From JAGLQA01 sp023135565 (GTDB taxonomy: Bacteria > Acidobacteriota > Aminicenantia > UBA2199): DNA of 39,342 nucleotides. Numbering within the stretch: the first letter of the stretch is position 1; each line of letters begins with the position of its first letter. The notes beneath the pieces were generated by a model, which was given only the letters and a program-made list of their open reading frames with translations, did no database searches and was not told the origin of the DNA. The position numbers and the translations under genes are program-made. The stretch is from contig DAOWCY010000045.1 of NCBI GenBank assembly GCA_030639305.1, positions 1-39,342 of the forward strand, given 5' to 3'. Below are positions 23,119 to 30,003 of the stretch, one piece after another.

Positions 23119-23306
23119 TAATCGCGTTTGCTGTTAGCGCTTCTCCAAGCATGATTTATTTTTTCTCTTGAAATCTCACTTCTAATCCTTTCCGCCAATT
23201 TAGGTATGGACTTTCTATTTCCGGATGGCCTTTTCATTCTTTCGTTAACTACGTGGACATCATGCGATGTAAAATTCTGAACCTCTATTTTATATTGTTT
23301 CTTCAT
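23118..23306 (-). CDS. Small basic protein of unknown function, partner of the membrane protein
   Basis: A 62-residue, strongly basic protein (KKQYKIEVQNFTSHDVHVVN, then KLAERIRSEISREKINHAWR). The second half could form a DNA- or protein-binding helix pair. I do not recognise a family. The ATG at 23306 follows GTGAGGT and a promoter. The stop codon overlaps the start of the coiled-coil membrane protein gene by one base. The arrangement suggests a regulator or small partner expressed in fixed ratio with the membrane protein. Confidence 0.6.
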   Translation of the reverse strand: MKKQYKIEVQNFTSHDVHVVNERMKRPSGNRKSIPKLAERIRSEISREKINHAWRSANSKRD

Positions 23307-23326
23307 CGTTACCTCACTTCGTTTAT

Positions 23327-23355
23327 ATAATACAATATATCTACAAAAAAATCAA
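23327..23355 (-). promoter_or_regulatory. Promoter of the two-gene unknown module
   Basis: Minus-strand TTGATT (23350-23355) and TATTAT (23327-23332) are 17 bp apart; several other AT-rich -10-like hexamers overlap. Confidence 0.5.
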
Positions 23356-23470
23356 CGAGGATCATATCCGGGGGGATTTTTTTTTGATATGCTGAAATAT
23401 CAGGAGTTTCGAGCTTTTAATCAAACTTCCAGCAGCCGCGTTAACCCTGAACGGGTACAGTTCCAGCATT

Positions 23471-23506
23471 CAGCCCCAGATCCAGCTAAAGCAAGACCTG
23501 GGGCTG
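23471..23506 (-). terminator. Strong hairpin downstream of etfA
   Basis: CAGCCCCAG (23471-23479) and CTGGGGCTG (23498-23506) form a perfect nine-base-pair stem with an 18-base loop, 30 bases past the etfA stop codon. There is no T-tract, so it is more likely an mRNA-end stabiliser or Rho-associated structure than a complete intrinsic terminator. Confidence 0.4.
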
Positions 23507-23537
23507 TCTGGGTAAACCAGTGGCAAAAAAGCCTGTA

Positions 23538-24482
23538 TTACACGACTGCTTTTAACTCTTCCGTCAGCAGGGGCACCGCTTTGAAAAGATCAGCCACGAT
23601 GCCGTAATCGGCTTTCTTGAAAATCGGCGCTTCCGGGTCTTTATTAATAGCGACAATGACTTTCGATGTTTTCATACCCACTAAATGCTGGATAGCTCCG
23701 GAAATTCCACAGGCGATATAGAGTTTGGGGTTAACCACTTTCCCGGTCTGTCCCACCTGCATATCATAGGTGGCATACTCGGAATCCACAGCCGCACGGG
23801 AAGCACCGACACCGGCGTTCAACAAAGCAGCCATTTCTTCGAGAATAGCAAAATTCTCTTTGGTTTTCATCCCGCGTCCGCCGGATACGATGATTTCAGC
23901 TTCGGATAAATCTATCTTCTTAGATTCGCTTTTAATCACTTCCAGGATTTTTGTTTTGGGTTCGCTTTTCACCAAATCGAACTCTGTCACTTCCGGGTCT
24001 CCCGAGCCGCCTTCGGCTGCGGGGAACACATTGGGTCTCAGGGTCAAAATTTTGACCTCCTCGGCAATGGAATATTGGCAGAGAAGTTTCCCGGCATAAA
24101 CCGGCCTGATGACCAGGTTGTTTTCTAAGTCGATTTCTAAGCAGTCGTTTATCAATCCTGCGTTCCCGGTCCGGGCCGTTATGCGGGGAAAAAGATCCCT
24201 GGCCTGGGCTGAAAAAATGCCTAAGAAATACTCTAAGTCGAAGTCTTTGATTATTTTTGCCATGGTGTCGGCATAGGCGTCAGGTTGGTAAGTTAGGTTT
24301 TCGCCTTTGACCTGGATGACTTTTTTCACTCCCTTTAATTCGTCCATATAGGGGCCGATATCGTCGGCAAAAACCACTGCATAGATATCTTTCCCGCTTT
24401 TCCCGGCAAAACTTAAGGTCTCTTTATTCGACTTTTTGAAATTACCGTCTTTTAGTTCGATATATATACCTAAATTCGACAT
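23538..24482 (-). CDS. etfA: Electron transfer flavoprotein, alpha subunit
   Basis: A 314-residue protein with the ETF alpha layout. The N-terminal domain ends near residue 185. It is followed by the FAD-binding domain: EIIVSGGRGMKTKENFAIL, VGASRAAVDSEYA, QVGQTGKVVNPKLYIACGIS, GAIQHLVGM and VIVAINKDPEAPIFKKADYGIV. These are the classical FAD-contacting blocks. It forms a heterodimer with EtfB and passes electrons between dehydrogenases (for example acyl-CoA dehydrogenases) and a membrane or soluble acceptor. The ATG at 24482 lies 10 bases after the etfB stop with an AGGAGAA site, so the two genes form an operon. No dehydrogenase or ETF-quinone oxidoreductase gene lies nearby. Confidence 0.95.
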   Translation of the reverse strand: MSNLGIYIELKDGNFKKSNKETLSFAGKSGKDIYAVVFADDIGPYMDELKGVKKVIQVKGENLTYQPDAYADTMAKIIKDFDLEYFLGIFSAQARDLFPRITARTGNAGLINDCLEIDLENNLVIRPVYAGKLLCQYSIAEEVKILTLRPNVFPAAEGGSGDPEVTEFDLVKSEPKTKILEVIKSESKKIDLSEAEIIVSGGRGMKTKENFAILEEMAALLNAGVGASRAAVDSEYATYDMQVGQTGKVVNPKLYIACGISGAIQHLVGMKTSKVIVAINKDPEAPIFKKADYGIVADLFKAVPLLTEELKAVV

Positions 24483-24492
24483 TTTTCTTCTC

Positions 24493-25263
24493 CTATAATA
24501 CTTTGGCTTCTTCTTTCAGAAGTTTCGCCAGCTCTTTGACCGTGTCTTCCACTTCACCCTCGAGCACTCTACCGGCGGGTTTCTCCGGCGGCGCATACAA
24601 CTTTTCGGGTTTGATCTTAGCAGCGCTGTCTGCGATGCCCAGGTCCTGAAGCGTAAATTTCTTGATGGGCACTTTTTTGGCTTTCATGATGCCCATCAGG
24701 GAAGCATACCGGGGGGTATTCAGCCCTTTGGTGGCGCCCACTACACAAGGAATAGCCATTTCGATTTTTTCTTTTGCTCCTTCGTCGATTTCTCTTTCAA
24801 CGATGACCTTATCACCTTCTAAACTAAAAGCAGTCACATTAGTGGCGGCAGGGATGCCTAAGTAGTCGGCCAGGAGAATGTGAGTCTGGTAAGAATCGTC
24901 GTCGATGGCCTGCTTGCCTATAAATATGATACCGAAATTCTCATCCTGCTTGATGGCATTAGCAAGGGCCTTAGCAGTAGTTTTGTGGTCGATATATTCT
25001 TCGGTTTCCACGTGAATGGCGTTCTGCGCACCCATAGCCAGACCGGTTCTAAGGGAGCTTTCAGTCCTCTGGGGTCCCAAAGTGATGACTGTAACCGATT
25101 CAGCCCCGCTTTTTTCTTTGGCCTGTAATGCTTCTTCGATGGCATATTCATCATAGGGATTGATAATCCATTTGATATTCTCTTCGTTTATGGTTTTACC
25201 ATCTTTAATAGATAGTACGGCTTCCGTATCAGGAACCTGTTTCGTACAAACGTATATATTCAT
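24493..25263 (-). CDS. etfB: Electron transfer flavoprotein, beta subunit
   Basis: A 256-residue ETF beta subunit. Recognisable blocks are the start MNIYVCTKQVPDTEAVL, INPYDEYAIEEAL, VTVITLGPQ, GAQNAIHVE, IIFIGKQAIDDDSYQTHILLADYLGIP and the family signature VEREIDEGAKEKIEMAIPCVVGATKGLNTPRYASLMGI, followed by KAKKVPIKK. The start is the ATG at 25263, which has a GAGGAGG site. The frame stays open upstream to about 25479 but only through a promoter and a repeat. It binds AMP or, in bifurcating ETFs, a second FAD; residues deciding this cannot be judged by eye. Confidence 0.95.
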   Translation of the reverse strand: MNIYVCTKQVPDTEAVLSIKDGKTINEENIKWIINPYDEYAIEEALQAKEKSGAESVTVITLGPQRTESSLRTGLAMGAQNAIHVETEEYIDHKTTAKALANAIKQDENFGIIFIGKQAIDDDSYQTHILLADYLGIPAATNVTAFSLEGDKVIVEREIDEGAKEKIEMAIPCVVGATKGLNTPRYASLMGIMKAKKVPIKKFTLQDLGIADSAAKIKPEKLYAPPEKPAGRVLEGEVEDTVKELAKLLKEEAKVL

Positions 25264-25305
25264 GTATTCCTCCTCTGAAGATTTTTTAATATACAATGAG
25301 GTACA

Positions 25306-25334
25306 TTTATAACCCAAAATCAAGAAAAAGTCAA
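25306..25334 (-). promoter_or_regulatory. Promoter of etfBA
   Basis: Minus-strand TTGACT (25329-25334) and TATAAA (25306-25311) are 17 bp apart, giving a leader of about 40 bases. Confidence 0.65.
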
Positions 25335-25388
25335 TTGCCGCTGTGCAGGAATTTATATTATTTTCCTGTAAACGCTTGCTGAAAAAAC

Positions 25389-25475
25389 AAAGCCCGCGGT
25401 GCAGGCACCCTATAAGCCGCTGCGCGGCAGTACAGCAAAAGCCGGGGAATTCAAAACCCGCAGTCTGATAAAATA
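25389..25475 (-). repeat. A+D repeat
   Basis: GCCCGCGGTGCAGGC and GCCGCTGCGCGGC hairpins flank ACCCTATAA, followed by the D tail (CAAAAGCCGGGGAATTC, then AAACCCGCAGTCTGATAAA). Translated on the minus strand it would extend EtfB by a spurious leader. Confidence 0.8.
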
Positions 25476-25524
25476 ACAAACTTTAATCTGTGTGATCGGT
25501 TTAATCTGTGAAATCTTGTTTCGT

Positions 25525-25554
25525 TTGCAGCCAACGGCTGCGGTGTGTTATAAT
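25525..25554 (+). promoter_or_regulatory. Promoter of the glycosyltransferase gene
   Basis: TTGCAG (25525-25530), 18 bp, TATAAT (25549-25554). The ATG at 25560 lies only five bases after the -10 box, so transcription and translation should begin together. Confidence 0.6.
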
Positions 25555-25559
25555 TCCCT

Positions 25560-26738
25560 ATGCCACAAAAAATCGGGATTATAGTACAAAGATACGGTTT
25601 AGAAATAAACGGCGGCGCTGAATATCATGCCCGGCTGATTGCCGAAAAAATTCGTAAATATTTCGACATCGAAGTATTTACCTCTACTGCTTTAGATTAT
25701 ATCACCTGGGAACATCACTACCCGGAAGGCCGGGAGTCTATTAACGACATCCCGGTGAATCGTTTTAAAGTAGAGAAAGTCAGGGACCCGAAAGTATTCG
25801 GCGAAATACAGGACTGTATTTTTAACGAAGAACACACTGCTGCAGACGAGCTAAAATGGTTGGAAGAAGAAGGCCCCTATTTACCGGCGCTGATAGAGGA
25901 ATTGGAGAGAAGAGAAAATGATTTCGCTTACTTTATATTTTTCTCCTACAGGTATTACCACTCCTACGTGGGCGTCAAAAAGTTTAAAGACAAAGCGATA
26001 TTAGTGCCTACCGCCGAACATGATGAGGTGGTTTATTTAAGACTTTTTAAAGATTTCTTTAACTTACCGGCTGCTTTTGTCTACAATTCTTACGAAGAGA
26101 GGGAGATCATTCATAAAGTTTCCGGTAATTTTGCCGTGCCCGGGGATGTAGTGGGCGTGGGTTCCGATATCCCGGCTGAATTCTCCCCAGCCGCCTTTAG
26201 AGAGAAATTCGCTATCCGCGGCAAATATTTTATCTATATCGGCAGGTTGGATGAAAACAAAGGTGTGCCGCAATTATTGGACTTCTTTACCCGGCTGCTG
26301 GAAGAGGAAAAGATCGACCTCACCCTGGTAATGGGGGGGAAATCTCTAATAGAAATCCCGGCACACCCCCAGATCAAGTACTTAGGTTTTATGAGCGATG
26401 AGGACAAATTCGACGCCCTAACAGGGGCGGAATTTTTGATTAATCCTTCCCAGTTCGAGTCGCTGTCCATGGTGATTCTCGAAGCCTGGGCCCTGGGCAA
26501 ACCGGTGCTGGTTAACGGCAGGACGGAGGTTTTGCAGGGTCAGTGCCGCCGCAGTAATGCCGGGTTATGGTACACCGGTTACCGGGAGTTCAAAGAGATT
26601 TTGCTGCTCTTAGATCAAAATAACGAACTGCGGGAAATAATGGGAAAAAACGGCGTGGATTTTTTTGAAAAGAATTATTCCTGGCCGGTGATAGAGGATA
26701 AATATCTGAAAATAATAGAAAAACTGCAGCAGTCTTAA
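25560..26738 (+). CDS. Glycosyltransferase family 4
   Basis: A 392-residue GT-B glycosyltransferase. The N-terminal domain begins IGIIVQRYGLEINGGAEYHARLIAEKI, the donor-sensing start typical of family 4. The C-terminal Rossmann domain has YFIYIGRLDENKGVPQLLDFF, the PQIKYLGFMSDEDKFDAL block and the nucleotide-sugar site INPSQFESLSMVILEAWALGKPVL, with the E-x7-E pattern (E297, E305 region). It transfers a sugar from a nucleotide donor to an unknown acceptor, probably a surface glycan or lipid. A flippase-like membrane protein gene follows, which fits envelope glycan assembly. No other glycan genes lie in the window. Confidence 0.9.
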   Translation: MPQKIGIIVQRYGLEINGGAEYHARLIAEKIRKYFDIEVFTSTALDYITWEHHYPEGRESINDIPVNRFKVEKVRDPKVFGEIQDCIFNEEHTAADELKWLEEEGPYLPALIEELERRENDFAYFIFFSYRYYHSYVGVKKFKDKAILVPTAEHDEVVYLRLFKDFFNLPAAFVYNSYEEREIIHKVSGNFAVPGDVVGVGSDIPAEFSPAAFREKFAIRGKYFIYIGRLDENKGVPQLLDFFTRLLEEEKIDLTLVMGGKSLIEIPAHPQIKYLGFMSDEDKFDALTGAEFLINPSQFESLSMVILEAWALGKPVLVNGRTEVLQGQCRRSNAGLWYTGYREFKEILLLLDQNNELREIMGKNGVDFFEKNYSWPVIEDKYLKIIEKLQQS

Positions 26739-26755
26739 CTTTCAGCAAATTTTTC

Positions 26756-26865
26756 CCGGGCGCCCCGTACGCACGGGGAGGCGATGAGCTGCTTCGCAGT
26801 AGGGCAGCTCTTTTGCTTTCTAAGTCAACAAAAGTTTGGCTCGCGGCAGGGCCGCCGGAGGCAAG
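26756..26865 (+). repeat. A module with a truncated B core
   Basis: CCCCGTACGCACGGGG, GAGCTGCTTCGCAGTAGGGCAGC and a shortened B core (CAAAAGTTTGGCTCGCGGCA, then GGGCCGCCGGAGGCAAG), from which one hairpin arm is deleted. Confidence 0.8.
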
Positions 26866-26891
26866 AGGCTGAACACTTACTCTCCCGGTAC

Positions 26892-26920
26892 TTGCATTCA
26901 TTTTCAAATTAATGTATAAC
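26892..26920 (+). promoter_or_regulatory. Possible promoter of the flippase-like gene
   Basis: TTGCAT (26892-26897) and TATAAC (26915-26920) are 17 bp apart; an overlapping TATACT follows at 26921. The ATG is at 26953. Confidence 0.45.
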
Positions 26921-26952
26921 TATACTTCACTTGTTAGTTGGAATTAGCTTTT

Positions 26953-28071
26953 ATGAAAAAAAGAATAATCCGAATTTCTTCTATTATCGGACTTATACTT
27001 CTTGTTTTGATTGTGTATAAGATCGGCCCTGCCCAGATATGGCAGCATATCCAAAAAATTACCCTGCAGAATTTTTTTATTTTACTTTTCATGCGCCTGG
27101 GTTACTGGCTGCTGAGAACTTTCAACTGGTGGATTATACTGAAAGGATACGATAATCACGGCTCCTTCCTGCATCTTTTTGCCGCCAGGATGAGCAGTCA
27201 TGCGGTCAGTCATTTGACTCCTTCCGCTTCCATCGGCGGCGAAGCCACCCGGATGATGCTGCTGAACTCCCCTAACAAAAAAATAAACGTAGCTTCCGTC
27301 ATTGTCGATAAAACGATAGAATCGTTTACCGTTATTTTTTTCACCATCATAGGAGTCACTATTGCCATTGCCAGGATACCGATGCCCGGTAAATATAAGA
27401 TTATTTTTATATCTTTTGTCTGTCTGACTTCGCTGCTGCTCGTCTTTATTTTTTATAAACAGAAAAAGGGATTTTTCGGCTGGATTATTAACTTACTGGG
27501 GAAAATGAAAATCAGGCCTAAATTTTTAGAAAACAATAAAGAAAAAATAGAAGAAACCGACCGCTATATCTCCGAATTTTATCGAAAACACAAAAATCTC
27601 TTTGTAAAGGTTTTTTTCTTTTATTCCCTGTTAGTGCTTTTCTGGACAACGGAAATTCACCTGACATTGATGTTTATCGGGGCAAAGAATATAACCTTCT
27701 TAGATAGTTTTATCATCGTTTCTCTCGGTTCTATCGCTTTTGCAATCCAGATAACCCCAGCCTCCTTAGGTATTTACGAAGCCACCTACGTGGCCATATT
27801 TGCACTGCTGAAATTAGGCACAGGTTTAGGAATCACATTGGTGCTGATGCGCCGGTTGATCGCTTTGATGTGGGCCGGTATCGGGGTGCTGGGCATGATG
27901 AGACTAAACCCGGGAGGCGCTAAGAATGTCCCGGGAGAAGACCGGGATGACCCGGGGGTAAAAAAGAAAATACAGGAGGAACTCGAGAGGGCTCAGGAGG
28001 AGCTTAAGAAGAGATCAGGAGGAGCTCGAGAGAACTCAGGAGGAGATCAAGAGAGCTCAGGAGGAGCTTAA
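26953..28071 (+). CDS. Lysylphosphatidylglycerol-synthase-TM/AglD-type flippase-like membrane protein
   Basis: A 372-residue membrane protein of the UPF0104/LPG_synthase_TM family, with about eight membrane segments. Markers are the start RIIRISSIIGLILLVLIVYKIG, LFAARMSSHAVSHLTPSASIGGEATRMML, VASVIVDKTIESFTVIFF, and the closing block ITPASLGIYEATYVAIFALLKLG...ALMWAGIGVLG. Family members move or modify lipid-linked molecules and often neighbour glycosyltransferases, as here. From about residue 325 the tail changes to a charged repeat (IQEELERAQEELKKR), encoded by a 21-bp tandem array. A one-base length change then shifts it into a Gly/Ser-rich tail (SGGARENSGGDQESSGGA). An upstream in-frame TTG (26938) has no ribosome-binding site. 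Confidence 0.85.
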   Translation: MKKRIIRISSIIGLILLVLIVYKIGPAQIWQHIQKITLQNFFILLFMRLGYWLLRTFNWWIILKGYDNHGSFLHLFAARMSSHAVSHLTPSASIGGEATRMMLLNSPNKKINVASVIVDKTIESFTVIFFTIIGVTIAIARIPMPGKYKIIFISFVCLTSLLLVFIFYKQKKGFFGWIINLLGKMKIRPKFLENNKEKIEETDRYISEFYRKHKNLFVKVFFFYSLLVLFWTTEIHLTLMFIGAKNITFLDSFIIVSLGSIAFAIQITPASLGIYEATYVAIFALLKLGTGLGITLVLMRRLIALMWAGIGVLGMMRLNPGGAKNVPGEDRDDPGVKKKIQEELERAQEELKKRSGGARENSGGDQESSGGA

Positions 28072-28151
28072 GAAGAACTCAGGAGGAACTCGAGAGGGCT
28101 CAGGAGGAACTCAAGAGGGCTCAGGTTGAGGAGGAGCTCAAGAGAATTCAG
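27973..28151 (+). repeat. Degenerating 21-bp heptad-coding tandem repeat
   Basis: CAGGAGGAGCT-type units start at 27973, 27994, 28016, 28037, 28058, 28080, 28101, 28122 and 28149, giving spacings of 21, 22, 21, 21, 22, 21, 21 and 27. In one frame each unit encodes a heptad such as QEELERA. The two 22-base steps shift the heptad frame, so the real gene ends early at 28071 while the coiled-coil reading continues in other frames. The array runs up to the end of queF on the other strand. Confidence 0.85.
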
Positions 28152-28555
28152 GTTTTCTTTTTGAACTCCGACACGACTTTCGTAGAAATTCCGCCGCGGG
28201 GGGTAAACTCCGCTTCAACAGTCATCTCGAAAGGTTGAAGCGTCGCCGCAAGATGATCTAAGATCAAAGCAGTCAGATGTTCATAAAAAATACCGGTATT
28301 TCTAAATTGCAGGAAGTAGTATTTCAGGGATTTTAGTTCTACGATAAATTTATCCGGTAGGTACCTGATAGTAATCGTTCCTGAATCCGGCAGCCCGGTT
28401 TTCGGGCAAAGAGAGGTAAACTCAGGATTGCTGATTTCTACCCGGGTATTTTTTTTGCTGTTTTCGTAAGGAATAGGTTCTAATACGCCGGCGGAGATGA
28501 ATCCCGCCTCCCGGCGGATATTTTTTAAATATTCCGTTACTGTCTCGATGTTCAT
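28148..28555 (-). CDS. queF: NADPH-dependent preQ0 reductase (QueF), YkvM type
   Basis: A 135-residue enzyme that reduces 7-cyano-7-deazaguanine to preQ1 in queuosine synthesis. The catalytic cysteine is C50 in EFTSLCPKTGLPD, with D57 as proton donor. The QueF NADPH motif is VELKSLKYYFLQFRNTGIF (E73 onward). The usual ending RNEGIFHE is RNTGIFYEH here, a modest deviation. The length fits the unimodular (YkvM) subclass. The start is an ATG with GGAGG. The last codons abut the heptad-repeat array of the convergent membrane-protein gene. No other queuosine gene is present. Confidence 0.93.
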   Translation of the reverse strand: MNIETVTEYLKNIRREAGFISAGVLEPIPYENSKKNTRVEISNPEFTSLCPKTGLPDSGTITIRYLPDKFIVELKSLKYYFLQFRNTGIFYEHLTALILDHLAATLQPFEMTVEAEFTPRGGISTKVVSEFKKKT

Positions 28556-28567
28556 AATAACCTCCTA

Positions 28568-28740
28568 AACCCCGTGCGCACGGGGAGGCAATAAGCAGCG
28601 GGTGAGCGCTTTTGATTTTAACTAAACAAAAGTTTTGATTAAACTTTTTCAAAAGTTTAGCCCCCGGCAGGGCCGCCGGAGGCAAGCCCGCGGCGCGGGC
28701 ACCCTATAAGCCGTTCCGCGGCAGGGAGCGCTTTTGTTTC
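28568..28740 (+). repeat. Composite A+B+A repeat
   Basis: CCCCGTGCGCACGGGG and AGCAGCGGGTGAGCGCTTTTGA, then a B core with hairpin TAAACTTTTTCAAAAGTTTA and GGCAGGGCCGCCGGAGGC, then CCCGCGGCGCGGG, ACCCTATAA and GCCGTTCCGCGGC. It fills the gap between queF and the LOG-family gene. Confidence 0.9.
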
Positions 28741-28745
28741 TAAAT

Positions 28746-29492
28746 CTAAATCTTAAAATTCGCTATCTCCTCTTTGAGACGGGATTTTAATAACTCGAGC
28801 CCCTCCTCCGGGGTGGAGAAGAATTTGAACAGATCAAGGTCTTCGGGCGATATCACACCATATTCGACTAACTTATCGAAGTTGATTATCTCTCTCCAAA
28901 AGGTTGGATCATATAACAATATCGGCATATCGGTTTTTTCCAGTTTTTCGGTTTGTATTAAGGTAAGGGTTTCAAACAACTCATCCATAGTGCCGAAGCC
29001 GCCGGGAAATACCACCAACGCTTTGGCATGGTAGAGAAACCAGAGCTTGCGCATAAAAAAGTAATGAAACTCAAAATTCAATTCCGGGGTGATGTAATCA
29101 TTGGGCAGTTGTTCATGGGGAATAGAGATATTCAAACCGATACTGTCGGCCCCTGCTCTTCCGGCACCGCGGTTAGCCGCTTCCATAATGCCCGGCCCGC
29201 CGCCGGAACAGATATTAAACCCGGGTCCATCTTTTTCTAACTCTTTTGAAAAATTCGCCAGTTGGAAAGCCAATTCTTCCGCTGCCCAATAGTATTTATG
29301 AGTATCGAGCTTGTCCTTCGGGTGCGCTTCCGGTTTTACCCGCGAAGAGCCGTAAAAAACCACTGTATGTTGGATGTTTTTCTCTTCGAATCTTTTCTCC
29401 GGTTCTAAATATTCAGATAGTATTCTTAAGGTCCTGGCTTCTCTCGATCTTAAGAATTCCAGGTTTTTGTATGCTTTTTCAGCTCTTTTCAT
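28746..29492 (-). CDS. LOG-family (TIGR00730-like) Rossmann-fold protein
   Basis: A 248-residue protein with the two hallmark motifs of the LOG/YvdD family: CSGGGPGIMEAANRGA (95-110) and PGGFGTMDELFETLTLIQ (163-180), the nucleotide-binding PGGxGTxxE motif. Known members are cytokinin-riboside monophosphate phosphoribohydrolases or nucleotide 5'-monophosphate nucleosidases. This is the longer bacterial subtype with an N-terminal helical extension (residues 1-40). The exact substrate is not predictable. The ATG at 29492 follows AAGAGGT. It is not obviously co-transcribed with queF because a repeat separates them. Confidence 0.9.
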   Translation of the reverse strand: MKRAEKAYKNLEFLRSREARTLRILSEYLEPEKRFEEKNIQHTVVFYGSSRVKPEAHPKDKLDTHKYYWAAEELAFQLANFSKELEKDGPGFNICSGGGPGIMEAANRGAGRAGADSIGLNISIPHEQLPNDYITPELNFEFHYFFMRKLWFLYHAKALVVFPGGFGTMDELFETLTLIQTEKLEKTDMPILLYDPTFWREIINFDKLVEYGVISPEDLDLFKFFSTPEEGLELLKSRLKEEIANFKI

Positions 29493-29611
29493 TTTAACCT
29501 CTTATTGTTTTGATCTATTATTATAGGGATTTTGGGATTTTCAAGAATCACAAATCACGTTTGCTAATGATAATCCAAAAATCGCTAAATGTCAAATATG
29601 AACTTGCTTCC

Positions 29612-29749
29612 GGCGAGGGTGCGGCGCACCCAGCCTATTAGCTCCGCAGGCCCTGCCGGGGGCCAAACTTTTGTAAAAGTTTGATCAAAACTTTTGTTTA
29701 GTTAAAATCAAAAGCGCTCACCCGCTGCTTATTGCCTCCCCACGCGAGT
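29612..29749 (-). repeat. Reverse A+B repeat, first of a tandem pair
   Basis: GGGTGCGGCGCACCC and AGCCTATTAGC, then CCTGCCGGGGGCCAAACTTT and the reverse B hairpin (CAAACTTTTGTAAAAGTTTG), then AGTTAAAATCAAAAGCGCTC and a partial CCTCCCCACGCGAG module. Confidence 0.88.
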
Positions 29750-29890
29750 AGAAGCAAAAACGCTGCCCTGCCGGGGGCCAAACTTTTAAAAAAGTTTGAA
29801 CAAAACTTTTGTTTAGTTAAAATCAAAAACGCTCACCCGCTGTTCCCTGCGGCGAAGCCGCTCATCGCCTCCCCGTGCGTACGGGGCGCG
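29750..29890 (-). repeat. Reverse B+A repeat, second of a tandem pair
   Basis: It repeats the previous copy's B core and AGTTAAAATCAAAAACGCTC, then GCGGCGAAGCCGC and CCTCCCCGTGCGTACGGGG. Tandem copies like these are the natural substrate for duplication or slippage. Confidence 0.88.
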
Positions 29891-29956
29891 AGTGGGGTTT
29901 AGAAGCTGGGAGCACCAATCACATAACTTAGGCAGCGTTTTTTTCGTATCAATACT

Positions 29957-29985
29957 TTGACTAATAAATTCTAACACAATATCAA
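29957..29985 (+). promoter_or_regulatory. Possible promoter of the tandem M14 genes
   Basis: TTGACT (29957-29962), 17 bp, TATCAA (29980-29985). The -10 box is weak. The ATG at 30004 follows TAGGAGGC. Confidence 0.4.
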
Positions 29986-30003
29986 TAAAATTAGGAGGCT
30001 TGA

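Larger units (their letters stand above)
29493..30003. other. Repeat-rich intergenic region
   Basis: No gene is visible. It contains the leader of the LOG-family gene, two reverse B repeats in tandem (29612-29749, 29750-29890) and the AT-rich promoter region of the M14 gene (29957-29985). Confidence 0.75.

Noticed and set aside
25264..25479. N-terminal extension of EtfB by about 72 residues
   Set aside because: It translates a promoter and an A+D repeat; the ATG at 25263 has a GAGGAGG site and matches the family start.
29612..29890. CRISPR-like array suggested by tandem repeats
   Set aside because: Units are long, few, and mosaic, with no regular spacer length and no cas genes.
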